NCBI GenBank assembly: GCA_963828705.1 | Contig: CAWHGA010000038.1 | Location: forward strand, 124,001-188,000 | Length of the DNA stretch: 64,000 bases | Origin: CAWDJT01 sp963828705 | GTDB taxonomy: Bacteria > Desulfobacterota > Syntrophobacteria > Syntrophobacterales > Syntrophobacteraceae | Direction: 5' to 3' | Part shown: piece by piece, positions 1 through 8,485 of the stretch | How the letters are laid out: each line of letters starts with the position of its first letter | How positions within the stretch are numbered: position 1 is the stretch's first letter | Made by a program: the position numbers and the translations under genes | Notes under the pieces: generated by a model | The model's database searches: none | What the model saw: only the letters and a program-made list of their open reading frames with translations | Told to the model about the DNA's origin: nothing

Positions 1-997
1 ATGATCAGAGGGGCGTCCCAGTTTTCCGCAGCCAGCTCAAAGCGCCGCATGTCTTCGTCGTATTCCGACCCATCTTTTTTTTCGAGTCGTGCTGAAACGA
101 AGGCGCTGTGCGATGCTCGAGCACAGCATCTTCGCCGAGAAATTCCCTGAAGACCTCGGCATTCTGTTCAATGATGCTGGTGTAAGGGATGTCATAAATG
201 ACGCGTGTGAAGTCATGGCGCAACGCGTGCTTCAGAGCGAACGCCAGGGAAGAAAGTGTCTTGCCGCCGCCAGTTGGCACGGTAAGGGAGAAAAGGCCTG
301 GTGTATCCTCGGCTCGGTCAAAACAGGTTTCGAGAATCTCCTTACGTTTCAGGTTGATAGCGGTGGGGACAGCGGCTGCTAGCTTGGCATCAAGCTTTGG
401 CAGAAACCGGCGGCGCAGCTCTGCCAAATTGGGGAAACCATTGCGCCACGAGGCTTTCTGTGGGTCCATAAAACGTTCGGTGTCAAGAAAGTCCGCATCC
501 ACCAAGCAGGAAAAGAGCATGCGCGTGAAGAAGGCGAGCTGAAAAGCGATCCGGGGTCCATCCTGTTGGATCGGAAGTTTGCCCTGCGCTTTCCCAGGAT
601 CAGGCGAAGCAGGTACGGCGATCAGCTTGGGGAGATCCTTCTTTATTAGTCGATGCGCCAGGCAGGAATCATCGCTGGATTTCCCGTCAAGAAGACCGGC
701 GTGGTGCCCGGCGACGCACGCCGCGATGAGTCTGCCCATTGGGCCAAGGTTCTTGTCTGCCCACTGAGCACCCGCTGTGGAATGATCCACTCGGTATGCG
801 GCACCTCTTAGCCTTTCTTGATATTCGAGTGAAGCTTTCCCCTGATCGTGCAAGAGTCCAGCTGCTTCGGCCAAGTCGCCGGCACGAAAGGATGAAGCAT
901 AAGCTCGCGCCCTGGCGGCAACATTCTCGAGATGTTCAGAGAGCAGTTGCCAACGCTCCTCACTGCTGTCTGGTTTTGAATGCCCGTAAAGCTTCAT
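1..997 (-). pseudogene. cas3: Type I-C-like CRISPR helicase-nuclease Cas3, 5' part, frameshifted, runs off the left edge
   Basis: Cas3 degrades DNA marked by Cascade, using an HD nuclease fused to a superfamily 2 helicase. Visible are the HD-domain histidines (H22, HD at 50-51, DHS at 71-73, GHH at 97-99) and a helicase P-loop PTGGGKT at 241-247. The first frame reads correctly to VLEH (about residue 295) and then turns to nonsense. From about position 110 the neighbouring frame continues with AFVSARLEKKDGSEYDEDM and LAAENWDAPLI, the expected Cas3 sequence, so two extra bases (GC near 110-111) or one lost base break the gene. The start ATG follows a GGGAGG ribosome site. The other cas genes would lie left of the window. 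Identity as Cas3 is firm; subtype I-C is inferred from HD-helicase length and motif wording. Confidence 0.9.
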
Positions 998-1209
998 GTT
1001 GCCTCCCAGGTCTGTTGGTCCGTAGGAACCGATAGCACAACTATGTTCATGGTTGCTGATTCGTGCGCGGTCTTCACCCTGGAATGCTTTCTAGGTATCC
1101 CGAAGAAACGAAACGCGTTTGACACTGCGACGCTTCGTCCATGCCATGGCCGTGCGACCGTATGGCGGGTGCTGTGCGGGTTTTGTTATTTGCATAGTGC
1201 CCCCAGTAC

Positions 1210-1262
1210 GTATACCTCACCATGAATTCTCGTTTGCCGGCTATCAGTCAATGGCGTATACT
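1210..1262 (+). promoter_or_regulatory. Predicted promoter/operator of the higB-higA/mazE-mazF operon
   Basis: A sigma70-like pair TTGCCG (1234-1239) and TATACT (1257-1262) is separated by 17 bases. The palindromic hexamer GTATAC occurs twice, at 1210-1215 and 1256-1261, the second overlapping the -10 box, which suits autorepression by an XRE-type antitoxin. The toxin ATG at 1268 lies at the expected transcription start, so translation may be leaderless. Inferred from sequence only. Confidence 0.4.
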
Positions 1263-1267
1263 TGGCC

Positions 1268-1587
1268 ATGATCTTCATCGAGACATCGATCTTCACGAGA
1301 GAAATACAAGCTCTGTTGCCGGACGACGAATACCAGGAGCTGCAACAGGCACTGCTGGTCCACCCGGGAATGGGCCGCGTGATTCCGGCGAGCGGCGGCT
1401 TACGGAAAGCTTCGCTGGGCGGTCCCGGGATCAGGCAAAAGGGGAAGTCTGCGCATCATCTATTACTGGGACTGCCCCTGGCGATACCGTCTACATGCTG
1501 CTGGCATATGCGAAAAGCCAGCAGGAAGATCTTTCCCCGGATCAGCTCAAAGCTCTGAGCAAGCTGGTCAAGGAGTTGCTGAAATGA
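1268..1587 (+). pseudogene. higB: HigB/RelE-superfamily toxin gene with two frameshifts
   Basis: HigB toxins are small ribosome-dependent mRNA endonucleases of the RelE fold. The gene begins MIFIETSIFTREIQALLPDD and reads to about GGLRK. It then needs one extra A removed near 1406-1410 to continue as LRWAVPGSGKRGSLRIIYYWD, and one extra base removed near 1474 to finish as GDTVYMLLAYAKSQQEDLS and a lysine-rich tail. Repaired, it is about 105 residues, normal for the family. Its TGA overlaps the ATG of the antitoxin (ATGA), the usual toxin-first higBA arrangement. As written, no active toxin would be made. The breaks could be assembly errors or inactivation. Confidence 0.8.
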
Positions 1588-2048
1588 ACGAAAGAGATTT
1601 CAACGACCTGGTCGAAAGCATCCAGGAAGCTGGGAAGATCAAAGCCGGAAAATTGCCGCCGAGCCGTCGCTTCGAGTTCAGTCCTTTGGATATCAAAGCC
1701 ATCCGGGAGAAACTCTGTAAATCCCAAGCGGACTTTGCCCGGATGATCGGGGTCAGTGTCTCGACCCTCCAGAACTGGGAGCAGGGCCGGCGCAAACCGG
1801 AAGGCCCCGCCAAGGCACTCCTTCAAGTCGCATCGAAAAACCCCAAAGCGGTCTTCGATCAAGTCCCACTGGGCGATGAAGTACAGCTTGAAGTCCAGGA
1901 AAAGCAGGTGGTCATTCGCCCGGCCGTCACACCTCGGCAGGGCTGGGAAGAGCAGTTCCGGCTCATGGCGGAACACGGCGATGACCGTTTGCTCGATGCG
2001 GATCTGGGGCCGCTATCCACTTGGGATAAGGAAGAGTGGCAATGGTGA
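1584..2048 (+). CDS. Chimeric antitoxin: HigA-type XRE domain fused to a MazE C-terminal domain
   Basis: Residues 1-93 look like a HigA antitoxin: an N-terminal toxin-facing segment, then a helix-turn-helix at about 46-75 (SQADFARMIGVSVSTLQNWE). From about residue 95 (PLGDEVQLEVQEKQVVI) to the end at 154 (GWEEQFRLMAEHGDD, WDKEEWQW) it matches the second half and toxin-binding tail of MazE antitoxins. The first half of the MazE SpoVT/AbrB DNA-binding fold is missing, and so are the last few residues expected of HigA. The gene overlaps higB upstream by 4 bases and mazF downstream by 7. Likely role: repress the operon through the XRE domain and neutralise MazF through the tail. The fusion is seen in the sequence; the function is inference. 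Confidence 0.85.
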   Translation: MNERDFNDLVESIQEAGKIKAGKLPPSRRFEFSPLDIKAIREKLCKSQADFARMIGVSVSTLQNWEQGRRKPEGPAKALLQVASKNPKAVFDQVPLGDEVQLEVQEKQVVIRPAVTPRQGWEEQFRLMAEHGDDRLLDADLGPLSTWDKEEWQW

Positions 2049-2365
2049 TCAAGCGCTTCGACGTCTTTCTGGTTGAGCTGGACCCCACCGTCGGAAGCGA
2101 AATCCAAAAAACCCGACCATGCCTGGTGGTTTCGCCCGATGAAATGAATCGCCACATCGCCACGGTGATCGTGGCGCCCATGACCACCCAGGGGCGTCCG
2201 TACCCCACTCGAATGGCCTGCACCTTCCAGGGGAAAGCGGGTCAAGTTGTGCTGGATCAACTGCGCACCGTGGACAAAGGGCGTCTGGTCAAGCGCCTGG
2301 GACGCATCAGCCCCGGCGCACAGAAACGCGTCCTGGCGATCCTCGCGGAGATGTTCGCCGAATGA
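2042..2365 (+). CDS. mazF: MazF-family mRNA interferase toxin
   Basis: MazF cleaves single-stranded RNA at short motifs and is held inactive by MazE. The 107-residue product has the family opening (MVIKRFDVFLVELDPTVGSE), the conserved KTRPCLVVSPDEMN strand, and the T/R-rich core (VIVAPMTTQGRPYPTRM). The ATG at 2042 overlaps the end of the chimeric antitoxin gene and gives the standard N-terminus; an ATG six bases upstream is in frame but adds only two residues. It appears intact, so the cell would need a working MazE-like tail, which the upstream chimera retains. Confidence 0.93.
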   Translation: MVIKRFDVFLVELDPTVGSEIQKTRPCLVVSPDEMNRHIATVIVAPMTTQGRPYPTRMACTFQGKAGQVVLDQLRTVDKGRLVKRLGRISPGAQKRVLAILAEMFAE

Positions 2366-2558
2366 CCAGATGGGATCTGCCTCTCGGTTCTGCCGCTCGG
2401 CAACGCTTTATGCCTGTTGCCTCTGTTCCGGTCTCTCGAGTCAGTTTTGTTGGGTTTCGCTCCGTTCCACCCAACGTACGAATTCCGCTCAGTTCCGTTC
2501 ACAAGTGCCCTCGCGTTCCTTGCCAATTGATCCGGTTCCTGCCAATTTTGTTGGCGTC

Positions 2559-2586
2559 TTGACATCAAAACACTATAACGTTAAAT
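2559..2586 (+). promoter_or_regulatory. Predicted sigma70 promoter of the RHH-RelE module
   Basis: A perfect TTGACA (2559-2564) is followed after 16 bases by TTAAAT (2581-2586). The antitoxin ATG at 2594 lies at or just after the predicted transcription start, and no Shine-Dalgarno sequence precedes it, again suggesting a leaderless or nearly leaderless message. An AACGTT palindrome next to the -10 box could be part of an operator. Confidence 0.45.
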
Positions 2587-2593
2587 TGCTACC

Positions 2594-2827
2594 ATGAAAA
2601 CAGCGCAGAAAAGAGCCACCGTCTATTTCGATCCCGAGCTGCACCGCGCATTGCGCCTCAAGGCGTTGGAAACGGAGCGATCCGTCTCGGACCTCGTCAA
2701 TGAGGCGATCCGCGTGCAACTTGCCGAGGATCTCGAAGACCTCGAAGCTTTTGCAGCTCGGGTTGAGGAACCCAACCTTGCTTTTGAAGACGTGGTGAAA
2801 GATCTTCGGCAGCGTGGCAAGATATAG
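2594..2827 (+). CDS. Ribbon-helix-helix (CopG-like) antitoxin
   Basis: This 77-residue protein opens with a basic beta strand and two helices (QKRATVYFDPELHRALRLKA, then ERSVSDLVNEAIR), the pattern of MetJ/Arc/CopG ribbon-helix-helix repressors. An acidic tail (EDLEDLEAF, FEDVVKDL) is the likely toxin-binding part. It overlaps the following RelE toxin gene by 14 bases, so the two are probably translationally coupled. Expected role: neutralise the toxin and repress the shared promoter. Confidence 0.88.
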   Translation: MKTAQKRATVYFDPELHRALRLKALETERSVSDLVNEAIRVQLAEDLEDLEAFAARVEEPNLAFEDVVKDLRQRGKI

Positions 2828-3074
2828 CCTCCTCATCAAACCCTCAGCCGTTGAGGAGATCGAAACGGTCACCGGCAAAGCGGCGCGACGCCGTATTATC
2901 GAACGCATCACGCAACTTGCCGACAGTCCCCGCCCGCCAGGTTGTGAGAAGCTCTCCGGCCAAAACAGGTACCGTGTCCGCCAGGGGAACTATCGCATCC
3001 TCTACACCATCAACGACCAAGATCTGACCGTGTGCGTGGTGAAAGTCGGTCATCGCAAAGATGTCTATCGGTGA
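2814..3074 (+). CDS. RelE/ParE-superfamily toxin
   Basis: The 86-residue product has the RelE pattern: SLLIKPSAVEEIE at the start, then GCEKLSGQNRYRVRQGNYRILYTI and a closing strand VVKVGHRKDVYR. The basic and aromatic C-terminal residues (H, R, Y) are those used for ribosome-bound mRNA cleavage in RelE relatives. It starts at a GTG inside the antitoxin gene. The pair is complete and intact, unlike the higB gene upstream. Confidence 0.92.
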   Translation: MARYSLLIKPSAVEEIETVTGKAARRRIIERITQLADSPRPPGCEKLSGQNRYRVRQGNYRILYTINDQDLTVCVVKVGHRKDVYR

Positions 3075-3222
3075 ATCGGCTCACAGCACTGCCCGCTTGG
3101 CTCCAACGCTCCAGAACTGAGCATCCATTCCAGCAGGATCGACCATTATTGCGTTCCCGAGAGAGGGAATCATTCCGCGTTCCATATATTCGCCGCCTTA
3201 CCGATGCTCCTCCGCCACCCGC

Positions 3223-3450
3223 CCTCGTAAACTCACGCGGTTCCAACACCTCCACCTTGCTCCCGTAGTAGAGCAGCCATCTTACGAATTCGGGTGTGAT
3301 CACCACGTGTAGCTTGAACAGGATGCGGCCGTCGGGGAGTTCTTGCGCTTGGAGGATATGAACGGTGCTGAGGATCTTCTCCACCACTGCTGCTGTATAG
3401 AAAGAATAATCGAGGGCGATGGTGGAAGCTATCGATTCGTCTTCTTCCAC
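3223..3450 (-). pseudogene. C-terminal remnant of a WYL-domain transcriptional regulator
   Basis: About 75 codons match the C-terminal end of WYL-domain regulators: the ELPDGRILFKLHV strand and the segment PEFVRWLLYYGSKVEVLEP, which normally closes these proteins. No helix-turn-helix or WYL core lies upstream on this strand, because ychF begins to occupy the sequence at 3463. WYL regulators often accompany defence loci, so this may be the leftover of a lost neighbour. The assignment rests on one short but characteristic motif. Confidence 0.6.
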
Positions 3451-3462
3451 GGCTGCCGGCCG

Positions 3463-4507
3463 TCACACATTGAAGCGGAAATTGATGATGTCACCATCCT
3501 GGACCGGGTAGGTTTTGCCTTCCAGGCGCACCAGGCCGAGCTTGCGGGCGGCCGCGTGGTCGCCGGCGCGGTGCAGGTCTTCATAAGCCACCACTTCGGC
3601 GCGGATGAAGCCTTTCTGAATGTCGGAATGGACCGCACCGGCCGCTTCCACCGCCGGCAGCCGGCTGCGAATGGTCCAGGCCTTGACTTCGTCATCGCCC
3701 ACGGTGAAAAACGCGGCCAGATCCAGCAAGGCAAAGGACCGGCGGATGATGCGATCCAGGGCCGATTCGGTGATACCAAAATCCTCCCGGAACGCCGCGG
3801 CTTCGTCATCTGGGAGCTGAGCCATTTCCATCTCCAGCTTGCCGCGCACCACCATGGCTTCAAGATCACCAAAGGCGGCCGGAGGCAGGACTTCGTCGTC
3901 GTCGGTGTTGTTCACCACCACCAGGAGCGGTTTGGCGGACAGAAAAGTAAAACCTCGCAGCTCCGGTGCCGTGGCCAGTTCCGGACGGCTGCGAAGCGGC
4001 ATTTCTTCATTGAGTACGGCGGCACAGGCCTCCAGCAGTTCTTTTTCGTTACCGAGGGGTTTCTTGCCTTTCTTGTGTTCCTGGGTAAGTCGTTCGAGCC
4101 GCTTTTCCACGGTGGCCAAATCGGCCAGCAGGAATTCATCCTGCAGCTCGCGGCAATCGCGGATCGGGATCGGGCGGGTTGCCGCCGGTGTCCGGGAAGT
4201 TGCGCACCACCATCAGTAGCGCGTCCACCTGGCGCATGTGAATGATAAGCTGCGCCATGTACTCCTGTTTGTTTTCGAGGGCGCCCGGCATGGCCTGCAG
4301 GTCCAGGTAGGTCACCTGGGCAAAGGTCTTTTTCAGCGGCCGGTAGAGTTCGGTGAGCCAGTCGACGCGCTCATCGGGGACGGTCACCACGCCCTGGACC
4401 GGGGCCACCTTGCCGCCGCCGGCGGAAGGTTCACCACTACGGTGTGTCAGAGCATTGAAGATGGTGGTCTTTCCTGAGTGTGGCAAACCAACGATTCCCA
4501 ATTTCAT
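3463..4507 (-). pseudogene. ychF: YchF-type (Obg-superfamily) GTPase/ATPase, one frameshift
   Basis: YchF proteins are ribosome-associated P-loop NTPases with a C-terminal TGS domain. The N-terminal part has the P-loop GLPHSGKTT at residues 7-15 and VTYLDLQAMPG as switch 2. The C-terminal part carries a coiled region and the TGS-like end (FIRAEVVAYEDL, GKTYPVQDGDIINFRFNV). The two parts lie in different frames. One extra C in a CCCGATCCCGATCC stretch (about 4166-4178) explains the break; removing it gives DPIRDCRELQDEFLLADLATVEKR. The chosen start ATG at 4507 has GGAG upstream; an in-frame ATG at 4519 is possible. It resembles the short deltaproteobacterial paralogue rather than canonical YchF. 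Confidence 0.85.
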
Positions 4508-4755
4508 GGTACACTCCATTTAACAGCACCGGCTCCGATGCTCGTGAGCCGTAAAGACAGTCGATGATGGTCTGACGGCAGATGGGAACTGGATGTGAAC
4601 GGTTGCGTTTCCTGGTGGCAATCAGCCATGGAGTCAGAGAATCCGGCCGAGAGGTCAGCAACAATCGGTTGAACCATGCGACCTTACCCAAAGGTGCTGA
4701 CCCCGTCAATGCCGGTTTTCGGTGGGGAGGCTTGCAACAACGATTTCCCCTCACC

Positions 4756-4785
4756 CTAGCCCTCTCCCTGTGGGAGAGGGGCTAG
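4756..4785. repeat. Strong palindromic hairpin (REP-like)
   Basis: Thirteen bases CTAGCCCTCTCCC pair across a 3-base loop with GGGAGAGGGGCTAG (one bulged G). The sequence type, CCCTCACCC followed by a CTCTCCC stem, is a common intergenic repeat in proteobacteria. With no T-run directly behind it, a role as intrinsic terminator is uncertain. It sits in the 467-base gap between ychF and the next gene, which shows no gene. Confidence 0.6.
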
Positions 4786-4852
4786 TGGCATGTAGCCAGG
4801 TTTTGTTGTAGTGCAGGCTGATCGGGGTACATGCCGTTGCCAGTGCTCTTGC

Positions 4853-4913
4853 CGTCATTCCGGCGGAGGCCAAGGCCATCAGGGGTTCTGGACCGGCTTT
4901 CGCCGGGGTGACG
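4853..4913. repeat. Inverted pair of CGTCA..CCGGCG elements (REP-like)
   Basis: CGTCATTCCGGCG at 4853-4865 faces CGCCGGGGTGACG at 4901-4913, a 13-base inverted repeat whose two mismatches are G-T wobbles. It belongs with the hairpin at 12221 and the related copy at 47121. This is the usual look of dispersed GTCATTCC repeats that form stem-loops between genes. Confidence 0.5.
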
Positions 4914-4974
4914 ATATGGGAATACGTCTATGATTTATGCAATAAGCACTAGTTCTTGGCTGTCAGGAGTGATC

Positions 4975-6766
4975 ATGGAATGGCCACCGCTTCCCAGTCG
5001 TCTGGATACTCAATCGATGCTGCGCATCCTTGATCAGGATGCGGCCCGTGGTGTGCTGCGGCTTGCCGCCTGGCTGGGGTTGCTGAAGAAATGGCCTGGG
5101 GCTGCATTCCATGAGATCCTGGCGAGCTGGATCAAAAGCGGTCCGATGGCGGCAGCGGACTTTCGCATCTGGTGGGCGGAGCAGGCAGCCGTGATCGCGG
5201 ACGCGCACGGTGTGGCGCTGCCGGCGACCGTATCCAGAGGTGCGGTGCTTTTCGACCATGCCAATCGTAAGGCCGACGACTGGTGGTGCCAGGGCTGGCG
5301 GGTGTATGCCTGGGGAAGCGGCGGTCCGCCGCCGGCCGGGGATGGTTGCGGGTCCTGCCCGCAGGTGCTGTTTGGTCGAGGTGACATAGTCACCGACCGT
5401 TCCCGGGTGGCCTTGTTCAATTCCCGCAAACCGCGGCAAGTGCAGCCCAACGAACCCTGGTTGGCGGCGTTGCGCGAGGTGCTGGCGGAGCTGGCGGTGC
5501 TGCCGATAACTGTCGCCAGCAGCCGGGGTACGCTCACTTACGACCTGGTCAGCTTCTTTGCCGATTCTCGAGGTATGCCTCTGAACCTCGTGACCACCGA
5601 TGCTGCCGGCCATGGTGGATTGCCGCCGGAGCTGACGGGAGAAGCGGCGGACCCTGGCGATTCCTTGGCGGGATCGGGTTGGCGGGGATCCGGCCGCCAG
5701 GGGGTGCTGAGCTGCGCCATCGAAGGGCTGGCCTGTCAGAAGTCCGCCCGCATGGCGTGTCGTGATCGGTTGTTGGCGTCGTCTGGCAGACCTCCACGTG
5801 GTGCTGGCGATCCGCAATCAGGGCAATCTGCTGCAGGTATTGCGCGCACAGCAACGGCATCAACCGAAACCCCAGTGGATATTGGAACTGCCGGCGGAGT
5901 CGGCGGAAGCGCGCGGCAACCGGGTGCTGGCGGAAGAATTCCCGCAATGGACCAGCGTCATCTCTCGTTCTTCGGGTGCCGCCGGAAACAACTCCGCTGA
6001 TTCGGGCAACTCCCGGCTGCCTGAGAGTGAGGCGGGGCAGGGGAGTTCCTGCCGCCGGCGGGATCACCCTTCTGGGGCATCTCGCATTCAGCAAGGGGAT
6101 CGCAAGGGACTGATGGGAAGAGAACCAGAAGGAGTGATGGGCGAGCAAGCGGGGGGACTGATCGTTGCCGGGGCAGAACCTGGGGGAACATCCCGTGACA
6201 TCGCCTGGGACCGGTATCTCTATCACTATACCCGGGCCTGGCCTGGGCCGTGGCCGGGACAAACCGAGGCCCAATACCTGGCCAGCCTGGTCAACGGTGA
6301 ACCCACCTGCGGGCACAGCGCTCTGGATACCTTGCTGCGGATTCTCGCCGAAGGTTGCATCCGTGGCAGCCATCGGTTGGTTCGCGGTCTGCAGGCGGTG
6401 GTGTCCTGGACCTCACGGCCGCCTCATGAATTGACTGAAATCCGGCACTGGAACCGGGCGCTTGGGCGCTGGACCTTCGAACCCTATGGCATCGCGGTGA
6501 ATCGCCGGCGGCTCCGCGAGTTCGGGGCGAAGCCGGCCATCTATGGGTCGGCGGCGGTTTTTGAGCGCCTGCGACCGGAACAGCGATTCCGCTTCCAGGT
6601 CGGGGACGCGACCCGGACCCAGTGGCGGCGGGAACGGGAATGGCGACTTGCGGGGGACCTGCGGCTTGAGCCCGGTATGGACGTCCTGGTGCTGGTCCCC
6701 GATGGTGCAGCAGCACAACGTCTTGCCGGCGAAATCAACGGTTGGTATCGGGTCGTGATCGTGTGA
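4975..6766 (+). pseudogene. Unrecognised two-domain protein: Rossmann/DprA-like N-terminus and a C-terminal domain opening YLYHYTR; frameshifted
   Basis: I do not recognise this gene with certainty. The first frame (to about 5640) carries VALFNSRKPRQVQPNEPWLAAL and SSRGTLTYDLVSFFADSRG, which resembles the nucleotide-binding fold of DprA/lysine-decarboxylase-like proteins. The third frame resumes with LADLHVVLAIRNQGNLLQVL, as such folds end, and then has a separate domain (YLYHYTRAWPGPWPG, WTSRPPHELTEIRHWNRALGRW, GVNR-like strands, EREWRLAGDL). Between 5640 and 5770 the reading passes through at least two frame changes. The start at 4975 has AGGAG upstream. Repaired length would be near 600 residues. 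A DNA-processing or stress role is a guess. Confidence 0.5.
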
Positions 6767-6956
6767 CGCTGCAGGGCAGAGGACACCAGCATCAAGGTGG
6801 ATTGTCCGGTAAGAAGGCGAAGGGTATCATGTTGTCGACTATTGTCAGCCCTCTGAGTGAGTTGAATTCGTTCCGGAGTTCCCATAAGATGCCCCCCTCT
6901 CCTCCCAAAACGGGGTAGATGAGAATATGGCACCAGTTTGAAAGGTATGCAGTGTA

Positions 6957-8267
6957 ATGATCGAGAAGAAATCCGAAAAGGCCAGAGGCAAACCCATCGA
7001 ACCCAAGCAAGCAGCCGTCGGTTCACGGCGCGCCACCGCCGGGCCGGTTGCTCCGGCCCGGGACAGCAAAGCATTCTGGCGGCATGTGCGGCAGCAGGTG
7101 CAGGCTCGGGACCATGGTTTTGTTGCGGTGCTGCCGCGAGAATTGGCGGATCTGTGCCGGCAGGAACTGATCGAGCTAGGCATTGAAGAGCCGCGGATTT
7201 CGGAAGCCGGAGTGGAGTTTTCGGGGAGATTGACGGCCTGTCTGCAGGTCAATCTGTGGTCGCGGACGGCCAGTCGCGTGCTGTGCCGGCTGCCGCATTT
7301 TCGCGTGGGGGTGGTGGGAGAACTGTTCCACAAAACAGCCGCAGTCCAGTGGGAAGTGTGGCTGAATCCGAGCCTGCCGTTGCTGGTGCAGGCGCATTCG
7401 CTGCATTCGCGGTTGGATCATGAAGGGCTGATTGCTGAAACGGTCTTGAAGGCAATCCAATACCGCTTTCGTGAACACAGTTACCCGGTCCCGACGCTAT
7501 GGACGTCACCACGGGGAGGCGGTCAGGCGGACGAGGGCCTCTCGGCCCAACGGGTGTTGGTGCGCCTCGAGAACAACCGTTGCGAGATCAGTCTGGATAC
7601 CTCGGGGCGCCACCTCCACCAGCGGGGATACCGGCGGCAACATGGCGGGGCCCCCATGCGGGAGACTCTGGCGGCTGCGATCCTGCTGCAGGTTGGTTGG
7701 CGTGGTGATCGGCCGCTGGTGGATGGTTTGTGTGGTGCCGGGACGGTGGCCATTGAGGCGGCGCTGTTGGCGCGTGGTATCGCACCGGGGATAGAGCGAG
7801 AGTTCCTGTTTGAAAAATGGCCCGGGCACGAAGCCAAAACATGGGATTATCTTCGGCGCAAGGCTCGCGAAGCTGCACTCCCCAGCGTTAGCGCAGCCAT
7901 CGTGGCGGTCGATCAGGAAAGGCGGGTGGTCAAGATCGCGCGGGACAATGCCGCGCGTGCCGGCGTGGCAGATGATATTCGCTGGGAGCTTGCTGATTTC
8001 CTGGCCCTGCAACCGGGTGCTCTGGGTCTGGCCCCCGGTCTGGTGGTTCTCGACCCTCCCTACGGGGTGCGCACGGAGAAGGAGACGGACTTGCCCGATC
8101 TTTATCGCCGGCTGGGCAGGCACTTGCGCGAATCCTTCCCCGGCTGGCAGGTGGCGGTCGTCTCGCCGTCGCCGGAGCTGGCCCGGGGACTTGGTTTTCG
8201 CCGCCAACGTCTGTGGCACATCCCTCATGGCGGTTTGGCGATCTGCGTATGCCTGGCAACGGTCTGA
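6957..8267 (+). CDS. THUMP-domain class I SAM-dependent RNA methyltransferase (RlmL/TrmN-like)
   Basis: The 436-residue product has a THUMP-type RNA-binding region (about 60-190, with the LWSRTASRVLCRL strand-helix typical of RlmL-family proteins) and a Rossmann methyltransferase domain. The SAM motif is DGLCGAGTVAIEAALLARG, and the catalytic motif DPPY is at 366-369, which points to N2-guanine methylation. The likely substrate is 23S rRNA or tRNA. The first 40 residues are basic and low in complexity, so the true start may be a little downstream. It stands alone between two gaps of about 200 bases. Confidence 0.88.
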   Translation: MIEKKSEKARGKPIEPKQAAVGSRRATAGPVAPARDSKAFWRHVRQQVQARDHGFVAVLPRELADLCRQELIELGIEEPRISEAGVEFSGRLTACLQVNLWSRTASRVLCRLPHFRVGVVGELFHKTAAVQWEVWLNPSLPLLVQAHSLHSRLDHEGLIAETVLKAIQYRFREHSYPVPTLWTSPRGGGQADEGLSAQRVLVRLENNRCEISLDTSGRHLHQRGYRRQHGGAPMRETLAAAILLQVGWRGDRPLVDGLCGAGTVAIEAALLARGIAPGIEREFLFEKWPGHEAKTWDYLRRKAREAALPSVSAAIVAVDQERRVVKIARDNAARAGVADDIRWELADFLALQPGALGLAPGLVVLDPPYGVRTEKETDLPDLYRRLGRHLRESFPGWQVAVVSPSPELARGLGFRRQRLWHIPHGGLAICVCLATV

Positions 8268-8485
8268 TCATGGGTGTTAAGGGCTGTAAGGGCATGAGCG
8301 CGGGAGGTCGGGCGGCAAATTTGTGGTGGATTCCTGCTGGAATATGAATATATTATAAGCCAGCAGTCAGAGCCGTCGGGTGGCCCTACGGTTCAACGAA
8401 TGATGTGAGGCTGGCGGGTTGTACGGGCAAGACGGCTGACCACCGGTTTCCAGAACCAGGTCAAAGGCACACAGGAGATGAGCTG

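Noticed and set aside
980..1225. An 81-codon plus-strand reading before higB
   Set aside because: Cys-rich random-looking sequence with no ribosome site, overlapping the cas3 promoter zone.
3343..4245. A 300-codon plus-strand open reading across ychF
   Set aside because: It is the antisense shadow of ychF, histidine/glycine-rich and without any family pattern; the minus-strand reading has clear YchF motifs.
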